Origin: Pseudeuparius sepicola | Lineage: Eukaryota; Arthropoda; Insecta; Coleoptera; Anthribidae | Length of the DNA stretch: 64,000 bases | Reading direction: 5' to 3' | Assembly: GCA_963920635.1 (NCBI GenBank) | Contig: OY987299.1 | Coordinates: 70,290,692-70,354,691, forward strand | Part shown: one piece after another, positions 34,345-47,430 of the stretch | Layout: each line of letters opens with the position of its first letter | Position numbering within the stretch: the first letter of the stretch is position 1 | Position numbers and translations under genes: made by a program | The notes under the pieces: generated by a model | Databases searched by the model: none | Seen by the model: the letters and a program-made list of their open reading frames with translations, nothing else | What the model was told of the DNA's origin: nothing

Positions 34345-35686
34345 TCAAGTAGAAAGAGAAAGGAGCCGATCTTTAAAGCCCACCTTAAACAACCCAAGTG
34401 ACTTGCTCTTCAAGTTATCAGGTATGTTATTATAAAGAGCCACTGCAGAGTACGAAAATGACCTCTTAAAAAGAGTGGTTACATGCTTGGGCACATGGAG
34501 CTGACCTACGTTTCTAGTGTCTCTATAGTGTATCTCAGATCGATAACCCAACTTAAATCTCAAGTAAGCAGGAATGTTATATTTTAAAATTTTGTATACT
34601 GTTGTTGCAAGATGCAACTGCCTGCGCTGATGCATATTAAGCCATTTTAGCTCCACGAGCTTAGGTGATACATGATCTCTGATATTTAAGCCATATATTA
34701 AGCGAATGCAAGAATTCTGAATTTTTTGAACCCTGTTAGATGACTGCACATCCAAACAAGGTCCATATACAAAGTCAGCATAGTTAGTATGACTAAGCAC
34801 AAGAACCTCACAGAGACTCCGCCTCAGCCGCATGCCCATGCCCTCTATTCCGGTATAAACTTCTCAATGCACTATAACATTTGTGGACAACTGCATTAAT
34901 ATGACTCCTAAATCTTAAATTCCTATCAATCCTCAATCCTAGACTCTTAACACTCTCAGATGGTTTGATGCAAACGCCATTCAACTTAACCTGTTTATGA
35001 CGGGTTTCAATGTTTCCGAAACAGATAACCTGCGTCTTCCCAGGGTTCAACTTAAGTCCATGTTGCTGAGAGTAATCATATATATTCCTAAGAGATTGGT
35101 TAATGTTACTATATACACTATCTAGTTCTTCACTTGAATAGCTTGCATAAAGCTGTGTGTCATCAGCAAACTGATGCACAAAGCAATCAACAGCATTCTT
35201 CTTTAAATCCATAGTATATAACAGAAATAGCAACGGTCCCAAAATTGAACCCTGGGGAACACCCCTTGACATCAACATAGAACTAGAAGTCATTTCATCG
35301 ACCAAAACAAATTGGCACCTATTAGATAAATAACTCCCAATAAGCTGTATTGCTCCCTCTAAAAATCCCTAATAATGTAACTTTGCCAGCAACAAGTCAT
35401 GTCCCAAGGTGTCAAAAGCCTTACTATAATCCAGTAAGGCCAATGTCACACCCCTTCCCCTATCCAGTTCGCCCATATTGTCATCCAACACCTTAGCCAA
35501 AGCCGTACATGTGCCATAACCGCGCCGAAACCCAGATTGGCTATCAGAAAACAGATCATTACTTAAGATGTATTCAAGGAATTGCTTATAAATTATTTTT
35601 TCCAATATTTTTGATAAAACTGGTAATTTGCTTATTGGCCTCAAGTCACTAAAGTCTTTAGGACTAGGAACTTTTGATAATGGCAC
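34345..35686 (-). pseudogene. Reverse transcriptase of the CR1-like element (frameshifted)
   Basis: Blocks: VVPLSKVPSPKDFSDLRPIS, SQSGFRRGYGTCTAL, LLDYSKAFDTLGHDLL (35686..35369), then a frame break. Next come MSRGVPQGSILGPLLFLLY and the catalytic FADDTQLY (35305..34808), then a further shift into the C-terminal region (34839..34345, HTNYADFVYG; CIRLIYGLN). YSKAFD and FADD are intact, so decay came from indels. Confidence 0.85.
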
Positions 35687-35690
35687 GACT

Positions 35691-36048
35691 GCCGCATTTC
35701 AACTTGATGCAATGTATTACTTGATCTTGACGTGGAGATATCCCCGTGCTTAGGTTTAGATTGCTTATCAATTATTAAGGCTGCACCTGCATTTCCTTCT
35801 GACTCAGAAGGAATATCACTTGATATTGACGCATTATCAGATCCTTCATCGCAACTGCAGCAAACCCAAATTTTATTGTATTTTTTACTACTAAATAGAT
35901 CATATTCATGACTAGACAGCTTCGTGCATGATCTATGGAACCATCCCGCACATACGCCATGACACTGCAGGCATGCCTGGGTTTTTGTTATATTGCCACT
36001 ACATCCCTTGCATTTCGTTGTATGCTTCTTATTATTTTTCCCAGCCAT
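35691..36048 (-). pseudogene. ORF1 N-terminus: PHD-type zinc finger
   Basis: ATG at 36048 (MAGKNNKKH). Cysteine/histidine spacing CKGC..CLQC..WFHRSC..WVCCSC fits a C4HC3 PHD finger, a common ORF1 feature in CR1-type elements. An acidic Ser-rich linker follows. After SSNTLHQVE the sequence passes straight into RT motif 1 in another frame, so the rest of ORF1 and the endonuclease were deleted. Confidence 0.8.
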
Positions 36049-36367
36049 TACTACAGTCTGACCTGTCTGGCAACAGTGCGAGTGTTCAAATCAAGGACAA
36101 GGTCTTAATCACAATGGTTTTTGCTGTACTGTTCTGCTTACAGTTTTTATATATTTAATTTTTATTCACACATGGTGATTGATAGGCACCATAAATACCT
36201 CTCATTAAAAAAATGTGGCTTCTCTCCATAAACAGCACTGCTCATACACTTTAGCAGTTATACTATGATATTACAAAGCTTTAATTATGCAAACAGCTTG
36301 AAATTTAACATTTTTAGGGGCACAATATTAAAAGCCTCATTAACACTGTTGGCCACGTTGCCAAGTA

Positions 36368-36520
36368 GGTATACAGGGTGTTTTGAGAAAGTGAGCGTGC
36401 AATTTTCCGTTTATTCCTATCTTTGAAAATCAAAAAGTTGCGCGTATTTTCTCGGAGACCAGCGGAGACCAGAAATGAAATTTTTAATTCACTAAACTGA
36501 AGAATGGACTAATGCACCAC
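36368..36520. repeat. Satellite fragment, right part
   Basis: gtatacagggtgttttgaga and the following cctatctttgaaaatcaaaa and ttcactaaac match the satellite unit downstream of the point where the left fragment stops. The two pieces were one unit before the retrotransposon arrived. Confidence 0.8.
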
Positions 36521-39500
36521 TTTTTTTTATTTGCTCATCGGATAGTATTGGGTGAGATATACTTGCTGTATTTTTTTAAATTTTTTTTTTCGCCCCCGTT
36601 TTGCCGCAATTAATTTTTAAAGTTCAATATACGTAACTACCTGTTGGATTTTATTTTTCCCTAAATTTACCGCCATGGCACCATGTTTGGCAACGCCGCA
36701 CCTCAATGCCAAGCCTGTCAGCCTGTGAGAACATAAACATAACCTATTTTGTGGCGTCACAAATCGGATTATCGGATCCCGCGGCCCCGCGTGTTTTACA
36801 AGCTTTTATTTTGTATGATTTGAACTATTTTCTCCATTAATTCTAATAATCCATGACGGAAATGAACCATTCTATTTTGCTGAGGAAAATGCTGAGAACA
36901 CTAGGTATTGGTATTGATGATTCGGACGTTATGCTGGTTGATTTACAAAACTTTTTTTTATTGGAAACAAGTCGATTTTATCTATAAGAGGTGTATAAAA
37001 TGACACAATTCGTAAGTACCTAACTGAAGTTGCACAAATTAGATATCTAGACTTGCTGATATATTAAAGACAATAAAGAACCAACCAGGTGTAACATTTT
37101 AGATGACTATTTTAGATTAGTGGCTCTGCCAAACGATTTTTTACTTGTTATCAAGTATATTCCACCAATTGCTAGTTGTTTGAAGAAACTGATGATATTT
37201 TAGCCTCAATACCTAGTGTTAATCAACAGCATTGATTGGTTATAAACTAAACTGAGAAAAGTCAATCCTATAGACGTCAAGCAGTTACCTGGTCTGAATA
37301 TAAAAAATGTATTACTTTAATTTTACGGGCCCTTACTTACAGAATTAAGTTAGTAGTTAGACCTGCATCGGTTCAAAAATGTAACGCTAGAATATTGGAG
37401 AAGGTGCCAGTTCTTGGTGATGTTAGAAATATAACTTATGTAAAACGCAATAAAGCCAAGTTTTCAGTCGAAAAACTTTTATAGTAGGTCATAGCTTGAA
37501 CTATTTTAGACCCATTTAGGTAAATTATATTGTGATTGCCGAAGCATCCTCATAAAAAATGACACAATTCTTTAGAATTTCTTCACTATACATATTATAT
37601 ATTTTTTCTGGAAATAAATTTTCACAAGCATATTTTGTGATTGTGGTTAATGGAAGTTAAAAATAAAAAAATATAATGCAGCAGCCGCCCAAAAATTAAG
37701 ATTTCTTTAATTTGCACGAAAAAAAAAACATTATTTTGCATTCTATGGCAAAACCCCAAATAAGTTATCTATTAAATTTAGTGAAAATATTCCAAACTCA
37801 AATAATACAGTTTTCATGTCGCATGCACAGAGTGTAACAAACTGGATGTTTTTTTTGGGGGGTTTCTTCTATTCTGCGAAGAGATAGACAAAGAGTAGGT
37901 AGGTGTACTGTGCTCGATTTTTGAGGGCAGTTGAAAGCAGTTGAATCTCAAAATCTCGATTCGTTTGGGAGATACAGGGCAATTTTCGTTTTTAACATGT
38001 CAGACAGTCCCTCCTTGTAATACGTTTTGATTTTTGCCAAAAATCTTCCTTCACAATACTCCAATGTATAATAATTATTGAGGTATGTCTTTGTCAACTA
38101 AATCCTTTTTGCACTTGTGTTGACTTTTTCCAATATAACAATCTACTGATGTTGTCCATGATTCTTCACTTTTTCCAGGAAGTCAGCAAAGAAAAGCAAT
38201 ACCTTGCTTACATTCATCTAAAATAAGTTTTCCATTAATATGTACCTGCAAAAATTTTACAAGCGTAGTTCTATTATTAGTTGACAAAGTTAATGTCACT
38301 AGTGCAGAAAAGTACAACTTTCCGCATCAAAATGGATGCGACAAAGTGTTCTACTACGGACTTAATTACTTAAATACTTCATTAGATAAAACAAGAAAAA
38401 AATACCCGCAAAAAGTAGTCATTGACGGTCAAGCACTTGATATCGAATGAAACTCTGCTGTCGAACTTGCATTGTCTTTAGATTATTTAAATTAGTTCTG
38501 AATCATGGTTTTCACATGTAAGTATCAATGATCGTTTTTACAAACGCATGATTTCTTGTTTTGATAATCGATTTCAACATTGGGGTGTGCGACACCCCCA
38601 CGTCCCTCCCCCATATTTGAACTATAGGCACAGACCTATATAAGCTATATAGGTCTGTGCTATAGGTATATACACAATAAGTATTTCTTTACTGTACTAT
38701 AGCAACTAAACTAGAAGCACAAAAAGCTGTATCTATGTATGTGGCACGATGTATGATCCTCGTACATCGTGTTATGTGCATAATTTAGGAGTAATCTGCT
38801 TATGTTGGGTAATTACCACATAATATACCTACTTCCACAACTATTCAGTTGAATTTCTTCATTTTTAACCACAGTATCATTAACATGTTTCTTATTAATT
38901 TTGTGCTCAGGGGTAATTTTTGCCTTAACCGTGCATTATGCATTCATTGTTATGTTCTTTCCTCTGCGTGTCTCCGCAATAACATTGTTACCATAATATT
39001 TATTTTCTAGTCTACCTAAAACCAGAATTTAAGCTATATCATCATCATTAAGCAATATTAAAACAATATACAAATCAAATAACAAACATACCTCTTCATT
39101 TCTCCATGTTTTGCTCCCCGTTTTTATTGATAAAATTGATACACCATATCAAAATCTATGCAAGGCAAGTTATCAGGACAAGCTTTAACAAATCTTGTCT
39201 TCATTACAAACCGAAAAATTAAAGTATTCACAGCAAGATTCTTTTGAAACTGAGAATATAATTTATTTAGTTTTCGCTAAAGTTATTAACCTTGGTTTCC
39301 GCATTCCGCGGGCGAAAGTGAGGTTATAAATGCACAAATTCTGCAAAGTGCGGCGTTGCCGACGATTCTCCTTAAAGAATTGAGTAATATGTCATCTGTC
39401 ATATTTTATAGGGGGCATCTAATAAGTTCAGAATGGGATCAGTAAAATCCAAATATTTCATGAAATGCTACGAAATTTGATTATTTCTCATCAGGCACAT

Positions 39501-39755
39501 ACAAACTGAATCTAATAATTTGCCTGGGAGTGCTTGGTTATATAAAAAAAGACGAAATAAGTACTAAGAAAATAGCAGGTACTTATTGAAATTAGGGATA
39601 GTGACGTTATATTCCGTACTTTTGCAACAGTTTTTTTTCAATTCTTGAGCAAACTAATGGGAAAAAATCTGTTGGTGGGGTTCCGTGATTATCTAGACAT
39701 GTTTTACAAATTCCAAGGCAAAAAAATATTTTTCATTCCTAAGTATACTTGTCCA
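36521..39755. other. Unassigned 3.2-kb region with small hairpins
   Basis: No supported coding sequence is seen. Perfect or near-perfect hairpins lie at 38582..38598 (ggggtgt/acacccc), 38623..38664 (arms cacagacctatata / tatataggtctgtg, 3-nt loop) and 38745..38771 (cacgatgta/tacatcgtg). Short coding-like scraps near 36850..37450 are full of stops and not assignable. Confidence 0.45.
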
Positions 39756-39756
39756 T

Positions 39757-42700
39757 TGTATCTGTTCTGGGAAAACTGAGCGTGTCATGAGAAAAAATTT
39801 GTTGATAATTTTCCCCTCAGCATTTGGGGCAGAAAAAAACACCGAAGTTTTTATCTCTAGCAATTAAAGTTATACACCTCTGAAATGAATCGTAAAATTC
39901 CACGTTGTTTGGCCCTTCACATTTTCCAGAAAAGACACCCAGTACGCATTCCCAGTTTGAAATGTACATAACCTCAGGCCATTTTGCTTGGCAGTAACGT
40001 GAAGGCGAATTCAAAGTGCAAAAATTCCCTTATCGACTAGAGATGGGTCGGTATTTCAATACCGCGATTTTGGAGCGGTATTTTTAAGTAACGTCCTATC
40101 GCGCTCCGGAACCGTCAAGTAACCGGTTACGGCAGTTATCGATGAACTGAATCGATAGATCGCGTTTGCGTGCAGTGTCGCCGCGGTGTGCGGTGTGGTC
40201 ACTCCGTCGTGTTGAAGCGGTCGCGCTGTTGTGGGAGCTTAGAGCCGCGACTGACACGACGGCGCGATTGCCGGCGATTTGTTTTTCCAGGGTCTTACGT
40301 CTCGCGCCGTCCGCGCCGTCACGTTACCATCTATAGTTCATAGCCCATCCCTTCCCATCCATATTAGGTACAGGTATTATTATTAATAATAAAAATTAAA
40401 ATGTGGCACATAACCCTACTCTACAGAATATTCTGTGACTTGGTCTCGGTGCAGAAGACTGCAGACAGGCGCGGCGCTAGCATCACCACCGGAGAGCATC
40501 GCGATCGTTGATTGCGTTATGCCTGGTTGCCGGCTCACGGTTCCCCGCTTCATGGCTGTGCCTGGCCGCCGTCGCTCTTCGGCGTTTTACACGCCGCAGT
40601 CGCCGCATCGGACCGACGCGATCCATGTGATTAGCCGTTACTAAATCGCGGTATTTTGTCGCAGTATTTTTCTGGAGCGGTCGCGAAAGTAACGCGACAG
40701 AAGCGTAACCGGTATTCCCATCTCTAATATCGACACCAGGTATGCCTAACCAAGTCGCATAGTGACGTCGAATCCTAACCTCTCGATCACTTCCTTTGCA
40801 GGCAACACCCCTGACATAGGAATCTAACTTGAATGTAGATTATCCATCATCAAAAGTGTAAAAGTGTTTTATACCTAAGGGTTCTGAAAAAAAACCTCTC
40901 AAAAAATGGCTAAGTCCCGGGAATCTGTTTGAAGGTTTTTCTTGAAAATCAAGTAGGCTGGAAAAAAATTTTTCCAAGTAACTTTTATTTACTTTCGCGT
41001 GCAATCTACATCCCCGAAAGAACCAAGTTTCTACCTTTGAAAACGAAAATGGTTGAACGCGTTTCCTCGAAAACTGGACGAAACTTTTTTTGGGTAAAAT
41101 ATACAGGATGTTTCGAGAAAGTGAGCTTGCACTTTTCCGTTTTTCCTATCTCCGCAAATGAAAAAATTGTGCTAGTGTTCTCGATAACCAAGTAAGCGGG
41201 GACAATTTTTTTTACATCAGTTTCCTTCCTTTCCCGTACACATTCCATCCGAACAGAAACCAAATATTTAATTCGCTAAACAAAAAAGTTGTATATGTTC
41301 TGGGAAAACTAAGCGTGTCATGAGAAAAATTTTCTCGATAATTTTCCCCTCGGCATTTGGTGTAGGAAAAACACGAAGTCTTTTTCTATGCCAATAAGAA
41401 AGTTATACACATTCAAAAAGTCGTCGAAGACCATGGAAAACTTTCCGCGCCTTTGGCGTCGAACAAAAAAAAGTCTACTAATAAAAAGTTATTCAATTCC
41501 GAAATGTATTGTAAAATTCCACGTTGTTTCGCCCCTTACATTTTCCAGATAGAGACACATGGTACGCATTTGCTGTTTGAAATGTCTATTACCTCAAAGG
41601 CTCTTTTGCTTGGCAGTAACGTGAAGGCAAATTCTAACCTACCCAATGTCCAGTTTCAAAGTGCAAAGATTCCCATATCGACACCAGGTACCCCTTCCCA
41701 AATCGCATAGTACACCCCTGACATAAGAACCTAACCTGAAAATTAGTTAGCCATCATTTTTAAAATTTGAAAAAGTAAAAGTCTTGTAAACGTGAGGGTT
41801 CGAAAGAAAAATCTTCTCAAAAAACTGCTAAGTCACGGGAATCTGTTTTAAGGTTTTTCTTGAAAATCAAGTAATCTGGAATAAAATTGTTCCAAGTAAC
41901 TTTTATCTACTTTCACGTGTCCTTTATATTCCCGAAGGAATCAAGTTTGTCCCTTTGAAAACGAAAATGTTGTACGCGTTTTCTCGAAAATGGACAAACA
42001 AATTTTCTCGGGTAAAATATTCAGGGTGTTTTAAGAAGGTGAGCGTGAACTTTTCCATTTTTTCCTATCTCCGAAAATGAAAAAGTTGCTCTTATTTTCT
42101 CGAAAACCAAGTAGGCGGGGCAAAATTTTTTCACGTTGGTTTCCTTCCTTTCCTGTACACATTTCATCCCAACAAAAACGAAATTTTTAATTTGCTAAAC
42201 ATGAGAAAAAATTTTGTTGATAATTTTCCCCTCGGAATTTGGAGTAGAAAAAACCCAAAATCTTTATCTCTACCAATTAAAAAGGTAAACACGTCCGAAA
42301 TGTATCGTAAAATTCCACGTTGTGAAGCCCTTCACATTTCCCGATACGCATTCACAGTTTGAAATGTCTATAACCTCAAAGGCTCTTTTGCTTGGCAGTA
42401 ATGTGAAGGCGAATTCTAACCTCTCCACGGTCCAGTTTCAAAGTGAAAAAATTCACATATTGACACCAGGTACGCCTTCCCAAGTCGCTTAGTGACGTCT
42501 AATCCTAACCTCTCGATCAATTACTTTGCAGGCAACACCCCTGACATAGGAACCTAACCTGAATGTATGTTATCCATAATTTTGAAAGTGTAAAAGTATT
42601 CTGTACCTAAGGGTTCTGAAAAAAAAATCCTCTCAAAAAACGGCTAAGTCCCGGGAATCTGTTTTAAGGTTTTTCTTGAAAATCAAGTAGGCTGGAAAAA

Positions 42701-44977
42701 AATTGTTTTAAGTATCTTTTATTTACTTTCGCGTGCCCTTTACATCCCCGAGGGAACCAAGTTTCTACCTTTGAAAATGAAAATGTTGCACACGTTTTCT
42801 CTCACCAGTAGGTGGCCGAAAAATTTTTTTGGGTAAAATATACAGGGTGTTTCCAAAAAGTGAGCAAGCACTTTTCCGTTTATTCCTATCTTCGAAAATG
42901 AAAAAGTCGCGTGTTTTTTCTAAAAAACCAAGTAGGCGGGAGAAAATTTTTTCACGTCGGTTTCCTTCCTTTCCCGTACACATTCCATCTCAACAGAAAT
43001 GAATTATTTAATTAGCTGTACCTGTTCTGGAAAAACTGAGCGTGTCATGATAAAAAAATGTCAATAATATTTCCCATCTGCATTTGGGGTAGAAAAAATC
43101 CGAAGTCTTTATCTCTATCAATAAAAAAGTTATACACCTCCAAAAAATCGTCAAAGACCATGGAAACCTTTCCTCACATTTGGCGTCAAACAAAAAAAGA
43201 CGAAGTCTCTATCTCTACTAATAAAAAGTTATTCACCTCCGAAATGTATCGCGTAATATTCCATGTTGTTTCGCTCCTCACATTTTCCAGAAAGAGACAC
43301 CCGGTACGCATTCGCTGTTTGAAATGTCTATACCTCAAATGCTCTTTTACTTGGCAGTAACGTGAAGGCGAATTCTAACCTACCCATCATCCAGTTTCAA
43401 AGTGCAAAGATTCCCATATCAACACCAGGTACGCCTTCCCAAGTTGCATAGTGACACCTCTGACATAAGAACCTAACCTGAAAATAGGTTAGCCATCATT
43501 TTTAACATTTCAAAGTGTAAAAGTCTTGTAAACGTGAGGGTTCAAAAAAAAAATCTTAATAAAAAACGGCTAAGTCCCGGGAATCTGTTTTAAGGTTTTT
43601 CTTGAAAATCAAGTAGAGTGGAATAAAATTTTTCCAAAGAAACTTTTATCTACTTTCGCGTGTCCTTTACATCCCCGAAGAAATTAAGTTTCTACCTTTG
43701 AAAACGAAAATGTTGCATGCGTTTTCTCGAAAATCCAGTAGGTGGGCGAAATTTTTTTTTTTTGGGTAGTATATACAGAGTGTTTTGAGAAAGTGAGCGT
43801 GCACTTTTCTGTTTTCCCTATCTTCGCAAATGAAAAAGTTGCGCGTGTCTTCTCGAAAACAAAGTAGGCGGGGAAAATTTTTTTCACGTTGGTTTCCTTT
43901 CTTTCCCATCCCAACAGAAACGAAATATTTAATTCGCTAAACAAAAGAGTTGTATCTGTTTTGGGAACACTGAGCGTGTCATGAGAAAAAAATTTGTCGA
44001 TAATATTTCCCATCGGCATTTGGACTATAAAAAAACGCTAAGTCTTTATCTCTATCAATAAAAAAATTATACACCTCCGAAATGTAACGTAAAATGTCAC
44101 GTTGTTTGGCCCTTCACATTTTCCAGAAACAGACACCCGGTATACATTCGCAGTTTGAAATGTCTATGACCTCAAAGGCTTTTTGCTTGGCAGTAATGTG
44201 AAGGCGAATTCTAACGTCTCCATGGTCCAGTTTCACGGTGCAAAAATTCCCATATCGACACCAGGTACGCCTTCCCAAGTCGCATAGTGACGTCTAATCC
44301 TAACCTCTCGATCACTTCCTTTGCAGGCAATACCCCTGACATAATAGGAACCTAATAACCTGAATGTAGGTTAGCCATCATTTTGAAAGCGTAAAAGTCT
44401 TGTATACCTGAGGGTTCTGAAAAAAAAATTCTCTCAAAAGGATTTTCTTAAAAAACGGCTAAGTCCCGGGAATCTGTTTTAACGTTTTTCTTGAAAATCA
44501 AGTACGCTGAAATAAAATTGTTCCAAGTAACTTTTATTTACTTTCTCGTGTTCTTTACATTTACATCCCCGAAGGAATCAAGTTTGTACCTTTGAAAACG
44601 AAAATGTTGCACATGTTTTCTCAAAAATCCAGTAGGTGGACCAAAAATTTTTTCGGGTAAAATATACAGGGTGTTTCGACAAAGTGAGCGTGCACTTTTC
44701 CATTCATTCTTAACTCCGAAAATGAAAAAGTTGCCTGTACTTTCTCGAAAACCAAATAGGCATGGGAAGATTTTTTCACGTCAGTTTCCTTCCTTTGTCG
44801 TACGCATTCCATAGTAGCAGAAACAAAATTTGTATCTCTTCGAACAAAAAAGTTGTATCTGTTCTGGAAAAACTGGGCGTGCCATAAAAAAATTCGATGT
44901 TTTTCCTCTTGGCATATCTATCTCAACTAATAAAAAAGTTTATCACCTCCGAAAAATCAAGAAAGGACATGGACTTT
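39757..44977. repeat. Tandem satellite, units of about 0.84-0.93 kb
   Basis: About six successive copies of one unit are recognised by recurrence of gggaatctgttt (40918, 41839, 42653, 43579, 44468), tgttctggRaaaactgagcg, caggtacgccttcccaagtc and tatacagggtgtttcgag. Copies are diverged by substitutions and indels, and some contain an internal partial duplication (tctctactaataaaaagtt). The first copy is split by a hAT-type element. Apparent frames on both strands recur per unit and are not genes. Confidence 0.92.
40030..40734. mobile_element. hAT-type non-autonomous element (40038..40726) in the satellite
   Basis: Ends TAGAGATGGG (40038) and CCCATCTCTA (40726) are flanked by ttatcgac and atatcgac. 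Undisturbed satellite units read atatcgacacc at this place, so the insertion point is confirmed by paralogous empty sites. The body is GC-rich (40180..40640) with no convincing gene. The same TAGAGATGGG end occurs at 61995. Confidence 0.9.
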
Positions 44978-46174
44978 TTTTTGCTTACAGGCAAGCTTTC
45001 AAAATTGCAAGACTAATTGGGTTTCTTCGTTAAATTCTTCTTTTCTCTATAAATAATCCAATCCGCACATATCTGACAGTGGCACATTTATTCTGGGAGA
45101 TTGTTTGACCTAAATTTTTTTGTTGCTTCGTATAACAGCTTATTGTAAACACTAGATAGGTACATGCGTGGGCCTTAAAATCGTTCCAATACGTGCGGAC
45201 GCAAAGGCGTTCAACTGACAACGTTGCAATTACCCCTCCCCTCTCTCGCGGTTTGAAAGCCAACGATAACCTTAAAAGCGTAAGTGACGGCAAATCTAAC
45301 ATCTTATTACGTCACATTGCCAGTTACACTGCAAAAACAGTAAATTCGGCGCTGTTAGGTTGGCCTTAGGTTGCCTGAATAATAGTGGAAAATCTTATAA
45401 CCCTGCCCACGGACATTGGTGGCTTTTTTTGCAAAAGTCTTTCGACAACCTCGAATATAGAGCCGTTCTAAAAATCGAAGAAGGTGGTAAATCTCTTAAT
45501 TGGGTGTCGTACTTTTCTCCGGTACCAAAAAGAACCTCGAAAATCCGATATGTAATAGAAATTCACGATTAACCACTTTTGAGAAACGGGACGGCTGTAG
45601 AATCGACGAAACCGACGAAAAATCCTCTGAAACCGCTATTGGAAATTGCTTGTTTTTTTCTCATTTCTCGATTTTTCGGGGGCCCTGGAAGCATCCAAAC
45701 CTCACCCAAGGACTCCAGGGAAGCTTTAAAAATTGAAATAAACCAAAGATTTGGTTCGCGGTTAAGATAAAGAAGTGTAATGAACCAATGTAAAAAAAAC
45801 ACTACGAGATTCTTCTATAATAACACAATTATTATATATATTATACCTTATTTAACTAATACCACTTTGACAATCAAAGAAATCCGCGTAATTTCACGTT
45901 ACGTGAATCTCAAAACACCAAGAAACTGTGTAAAACTTTAAATACACTTTATTTGGTACGAGGGAATGTAGGGGAAGTTGTTGATTTGTGAAGCCATGGA
46001 ATTGGCGCAACGTTGCCGCACTTACCCGAAATTCTTGATTTCTTGCTTATTTCTCATGCCTAGTGGAACGATTTATGAGGCCGTGCGTGTACCTAACAAT
46101 GTCCATATTTGATACTAGAGGAAATTTTGCAATTAACAGAATATTGAGTCGCTCAGTGCGAAACATTTAGTTTT
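44978..46174. other. Unassigned sequence interrupting the satellite
   Basis: Satellite homology stops at about 44977 and resumes at about 47431. Overlapping open frames on both strands at 45360..45802 have no recognisable family and overlap each other, so none is called. Confidence 0.45.
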
Positions 46175-47216
46175 CATGTATGCAGTGGCATAGCTATCAT
46201 ACTGTGAAACTCCGCGGTTGTGGGGGGGCCCTGCCATCTAGGGGGCCCAGCGGCCTCCCTTCGACCTCGACCGGGCGTATACTCCGTGTTCAGCATTTGG
46301 CGAGTCAAGTGTGATATGAAATCCCTTTAAAACAATTGAATGGTCAACAGGACTACTCAAAATGTTGGTGTGCAAAGATTTAATACAAATATATAGGTAT
46401 AGGGTATTTTTCCCCGGGCCATCTCAAAATGGTAAAATTTTAAAAAACTTTATAAGGATCAATAATGCTCTGGAATCATTAAAAACATATTAATAAACAC
46501 AAAAGTAATTTATTTCTGAACAAAACGCCAACCAACAAATAAAAGCAATTTAAATTATTGGACTTTTGTCAACAAAGTCACTGTCTAATATATGATACAT
46601 TTTCTGTGTGTTTCCTGTTGTGGCGCACCAGCCATCTTAACTAATATGGACTTACTAACTGGCAGGCTTCTGAATTTTTTTAGAATTATTAGTTAGTTTA
46701 TGTCTGGGGCAGTTTTGCTATACTTGATTTTTGACCCATTTAAAGTTCCAAAAATTCAGTTTTTTGAGATGGCGTAGATAATAACACCCTGTATATTTTG
46801 TATTGCACCTTTGGTTAATGCTGTGTGATAAGATTTTAAATAAAAAAATCGCTACGTAAATGGTTTTCGTGAAATTCGAGCGTATAAAAAAATCGCAGCC
46901 CGCCTGGATTTGCATTTAAAAATGGTAAAGAGGTCAAAAGAAGCGGCTTTTGAAGGCCCTTCAAACAAAAAAAGTTCAGGCGATTATTTTCAAAACTGAA
47001 GATTTTACTGATTTCTACAATTTTAAAGTTGGACACTAATGGACACCCTGTGGATATATTTTTGTTTTAAAAACTTTTTTGTTTTTATTTACTAAGAAAT
47101 AATGTTTGTGATAGTTTCACCTTCATGTATGTTTTTTTCATTTTCCAATTCGAGGGGCTCAAATTTAATTTTTGGCGGGAGGGGCCCAAAATTTGAAGCT
47201 ACCCACTGCATGTATG
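46175..47216. mobile_element. hAT-type element (46183..47208), exact 8-bp target duplication
   Basis: Ends cagtggcatagct (46183) and agctacccactg (47208), with catgtatg exactly repeated at 46175..46182 and 47209..47216. G/C-rich ggggggccc-type subterminal motifs occur on both sides. Its interior is filled by a relative of the 17.5-18.5 kb long-TIR element. No transposase remnant was identified. Confidence 0.88.
46296..47051. mobile_element. Rearranged relative of the 17.8-18.4 kb element, nested
   Basis: 46296..46345 matches the reverse complement of 18170..18215, 46350..46385 matches 17925..17955 directly, 46565..46735 matches the reverse complement of 17995..18160, and 46780..46900 resembles 18250..18395 directly. 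Inverted ends of an inner unit are tagggtattttt..gccatctcaaaa (46399) and its counterpart ending 46793. A mosaic of the same family. Confidence 0.65.
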
Positions 47217-47430
47217 GCTGGTAGCTGGTCGCTGCAATGGGATTTTTATCTTGTAAATTTATAAAATAATCACCCATTGTCGATATCAACTGTTTATATG
47301 CACTTCTTGCACAATAGAGACACACACGAAAGTAAACTAATACTACAATTATTTTAACGACGAAATGTGCTAAAATAAATAAAAACCATGCAAAATTAAC
47401 ACAAACTGCAAAAATGAAAAAAGTCTCATA

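Larger units (their letters stand above)
34022..36060 (-). mobile_element. CR1-like non-LTR retrotransposon, internally deleted
   Basis: Minus strand: PHD-finger ORF1 start, then an abrupt jump into RT, the RT C-terminal domain, a 3' UTR with AATAAA, and a (TTA)n tail (34022..34043) at satellite sequence. The endonuclease and the start of RT are missing. The 5' end is near 36060; about 300 bp beyond it (to 36367) are unassigned before satellite sequence resumes. Confidence 0.85.

Noticed and set aside
40929..44812. Many short open frames in the satellite on both strands
   Set aside because: The same frames appear once per unit and shift with indels; no protein family is recognisable.
39757..44977. 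CRISPR-like repeat array
   Set aside because: Units are about 0.9 kb, diverged and without unique spacers; the genome is eukaryotic.
45360..45802. Overlapping frames on both strands (70-78 codons)
   Set aside because: Mutually overlapping, no recognisable domain, no splice or start context.
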